Assembly: GCA_017881265.1 (NCBI GenBank)
Contig: JADGRA010000051.1
Span: forward strand, 1 to 64,000
Direction: 5' to 3'
Length of the DNA: 64,000 nt
From: Myxococcaceae bacterium
GTDB lineage: Bacteria > Myxococcota > Myxococcia > Myxococcales > Myxococcaceae
The position numbers and the translations under genes were made by a program. How positions within the stretch are numbered: the stretch's first letter is position 1; each line of letters opens with the position of its first letter. Positions 63,696 to 64,000 of this stretch are shown here, one piece after another. The notes beneath the pieces were generated by a model, which ran no database searches, was not told the DNA's origin, and saw only the letters and a list, made by a program, of their open reading frames with translations.

Positions 63696-64000
63696 ATGCA
63701 CCGCGCATCGCGCGCCGTCTTGTCGCCCGGCGGCCCCGTCCGGCCCACACGCTGGACACGCCGCCCCTTTGCCGTGGGCGGCAGGAGGACGCCGCGCGCC
63801 GCGGTGGCGGTGCTGGCCGGAGTGCCTGTCCTCGCGATGGGGGCCCGGCCCGGTGGGTCCACCGTCGCCAGTGCCCAATCAGCGGGCAAGGAGGAGCGGG
63901 CCATGACAGCAGGCGAAGGCATCATCAGCAGGGCGAGCACCCGGCCGGTGCTAGAGACGCTCGACCGACTGGAGGGCGTCCTTCGTAGCAAGGGCATCAC
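63696..64000 (+). CDS. DUF302 domain protein (partial, runs off window end)
   Basis: 101 codons visible. A strong GGGAGGGGAG precedes ATG 63696. An Arg-rich N-region and hydrophobic stretch (RAAVAVLAGVPVLAMGA) suggest an export signal. After residue 70 the sequence EGIISRASTRPVLETLDRLE followed by GVLRSKGIT matches the opening of DUF302, a small domain of unknown function. A second in-frame ATG at 63903 would give a cytoplasmic form. The C-terminus is outside the window. Preceded by a 182-base gap without a clear promoter or terminator. Confidence 0.7.
   Translation, partial: MHRASRAVLSPGGPVRPTRWTRRPFAVGGRRTPRAAVAVLAGVPVLAMGARPGGSTVASAQSAGKEERAMTAGEGIISRASTRPVLETLDRLEGVLRSKGI

Overview
The window is chromosomal DNA of very high GC (roughly 70%), densely packed, with many GTG and TTG starts and a dozen neighbouring gene pairs that overlap by ATGA or GTGA. 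Gene content and order (rpmF-plsX-fabHDG-acpP-fabF, glyA-nrdR-ribD, ribE-ribBA-ribH-nusB, phoH-7TM HD protein-ybeY-lnt-prfB-lysS-lolC-lolD-bamA-skp-lpxD-fabZ-lpxA-lpxI), together with a DUF4388 protein and a stand-alone chemosensory module, fit a myxobacterium (Myxococcota, probably suborder Cystobacterineae). That assignment is inference from gene content; no rRNA gene is present. I saw no tRNA, CRISPR array, insertion sequence or prophage.

Layout. 1-5236, minus strand: phosphate region (pstS cut by the window edge, an MFS exporter, a metallophosphoesterase, phoR, phoB), with Pho-box-like 11-bp repeats in front of both pstS and phoB. 5375-14545, plus: a clear promoter drives DUF177-rpmF-plsX-fabH-fabD-fabG-acpP-fabF, then glyA-nrdR-ribD. 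14595-21213: an accessory stretch (TPR membrane protein; a lipoprotein and beta-barrel pair of different base composition; on the minus strand a frameshifted SDR, a small hypothetical and an M3 oligopeptidase) separates ribD from ribE. 21319-24584: ribE-ribBA-ribH-nusB and a gene for a lone M17 N-terminal domain; the GTP cyclohydrolase II half of RibBA lacks its catalytic loop. A DUF1345 gene remnant follows.

24866-31255: a chemosensory module (CheY-like, CheA, two CheW, CheY-like) with no receptor or methylation genes, overlapping an ABC exporter pair by 4 bases. 31334-40560: a phage-holin-family membrane protein, a small acidic protein, asnS, leuS, lptE, rpsT, a MazG with a C-terminal glyoxalase-like domain, a SulP transporter, and the C-terminal remnant of an M16 peptidase. 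40726-47622: a TPR/zinc-ribbon membrane protein, a DUF4388 and pseudopilin-like fusion, phoH and a 7TM-HD phosphohydrolase.

47623-64000: a small winged-helix regulator and a DUF6623 gene, separated by a perfect 21-bp palindrome, sit between the HD gene and ybeY. Then come ybeY, lnt, prfB (with the classical programmed +1 frameshift), lysS, an N-terminally extended LolC, lolD, bamA, skp, lpxD, fabZ, lpxA and lpxI, and finally the start of a DUF302 gene cut by the window end. Functionally the window covers phosphate sensing, fatty acid and lipid A synthesis, lipoprotein maturation and transport, outer-membrane assembly, riboflavin synthesis and translation. I found no obvious wholly new system. 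The best leads are the receptor-less chemosensory/ABC module, the MazG fusion, the defective RibBA, the palindrome-linked regulator/DUF6623 pair and the paired Pho boxes.
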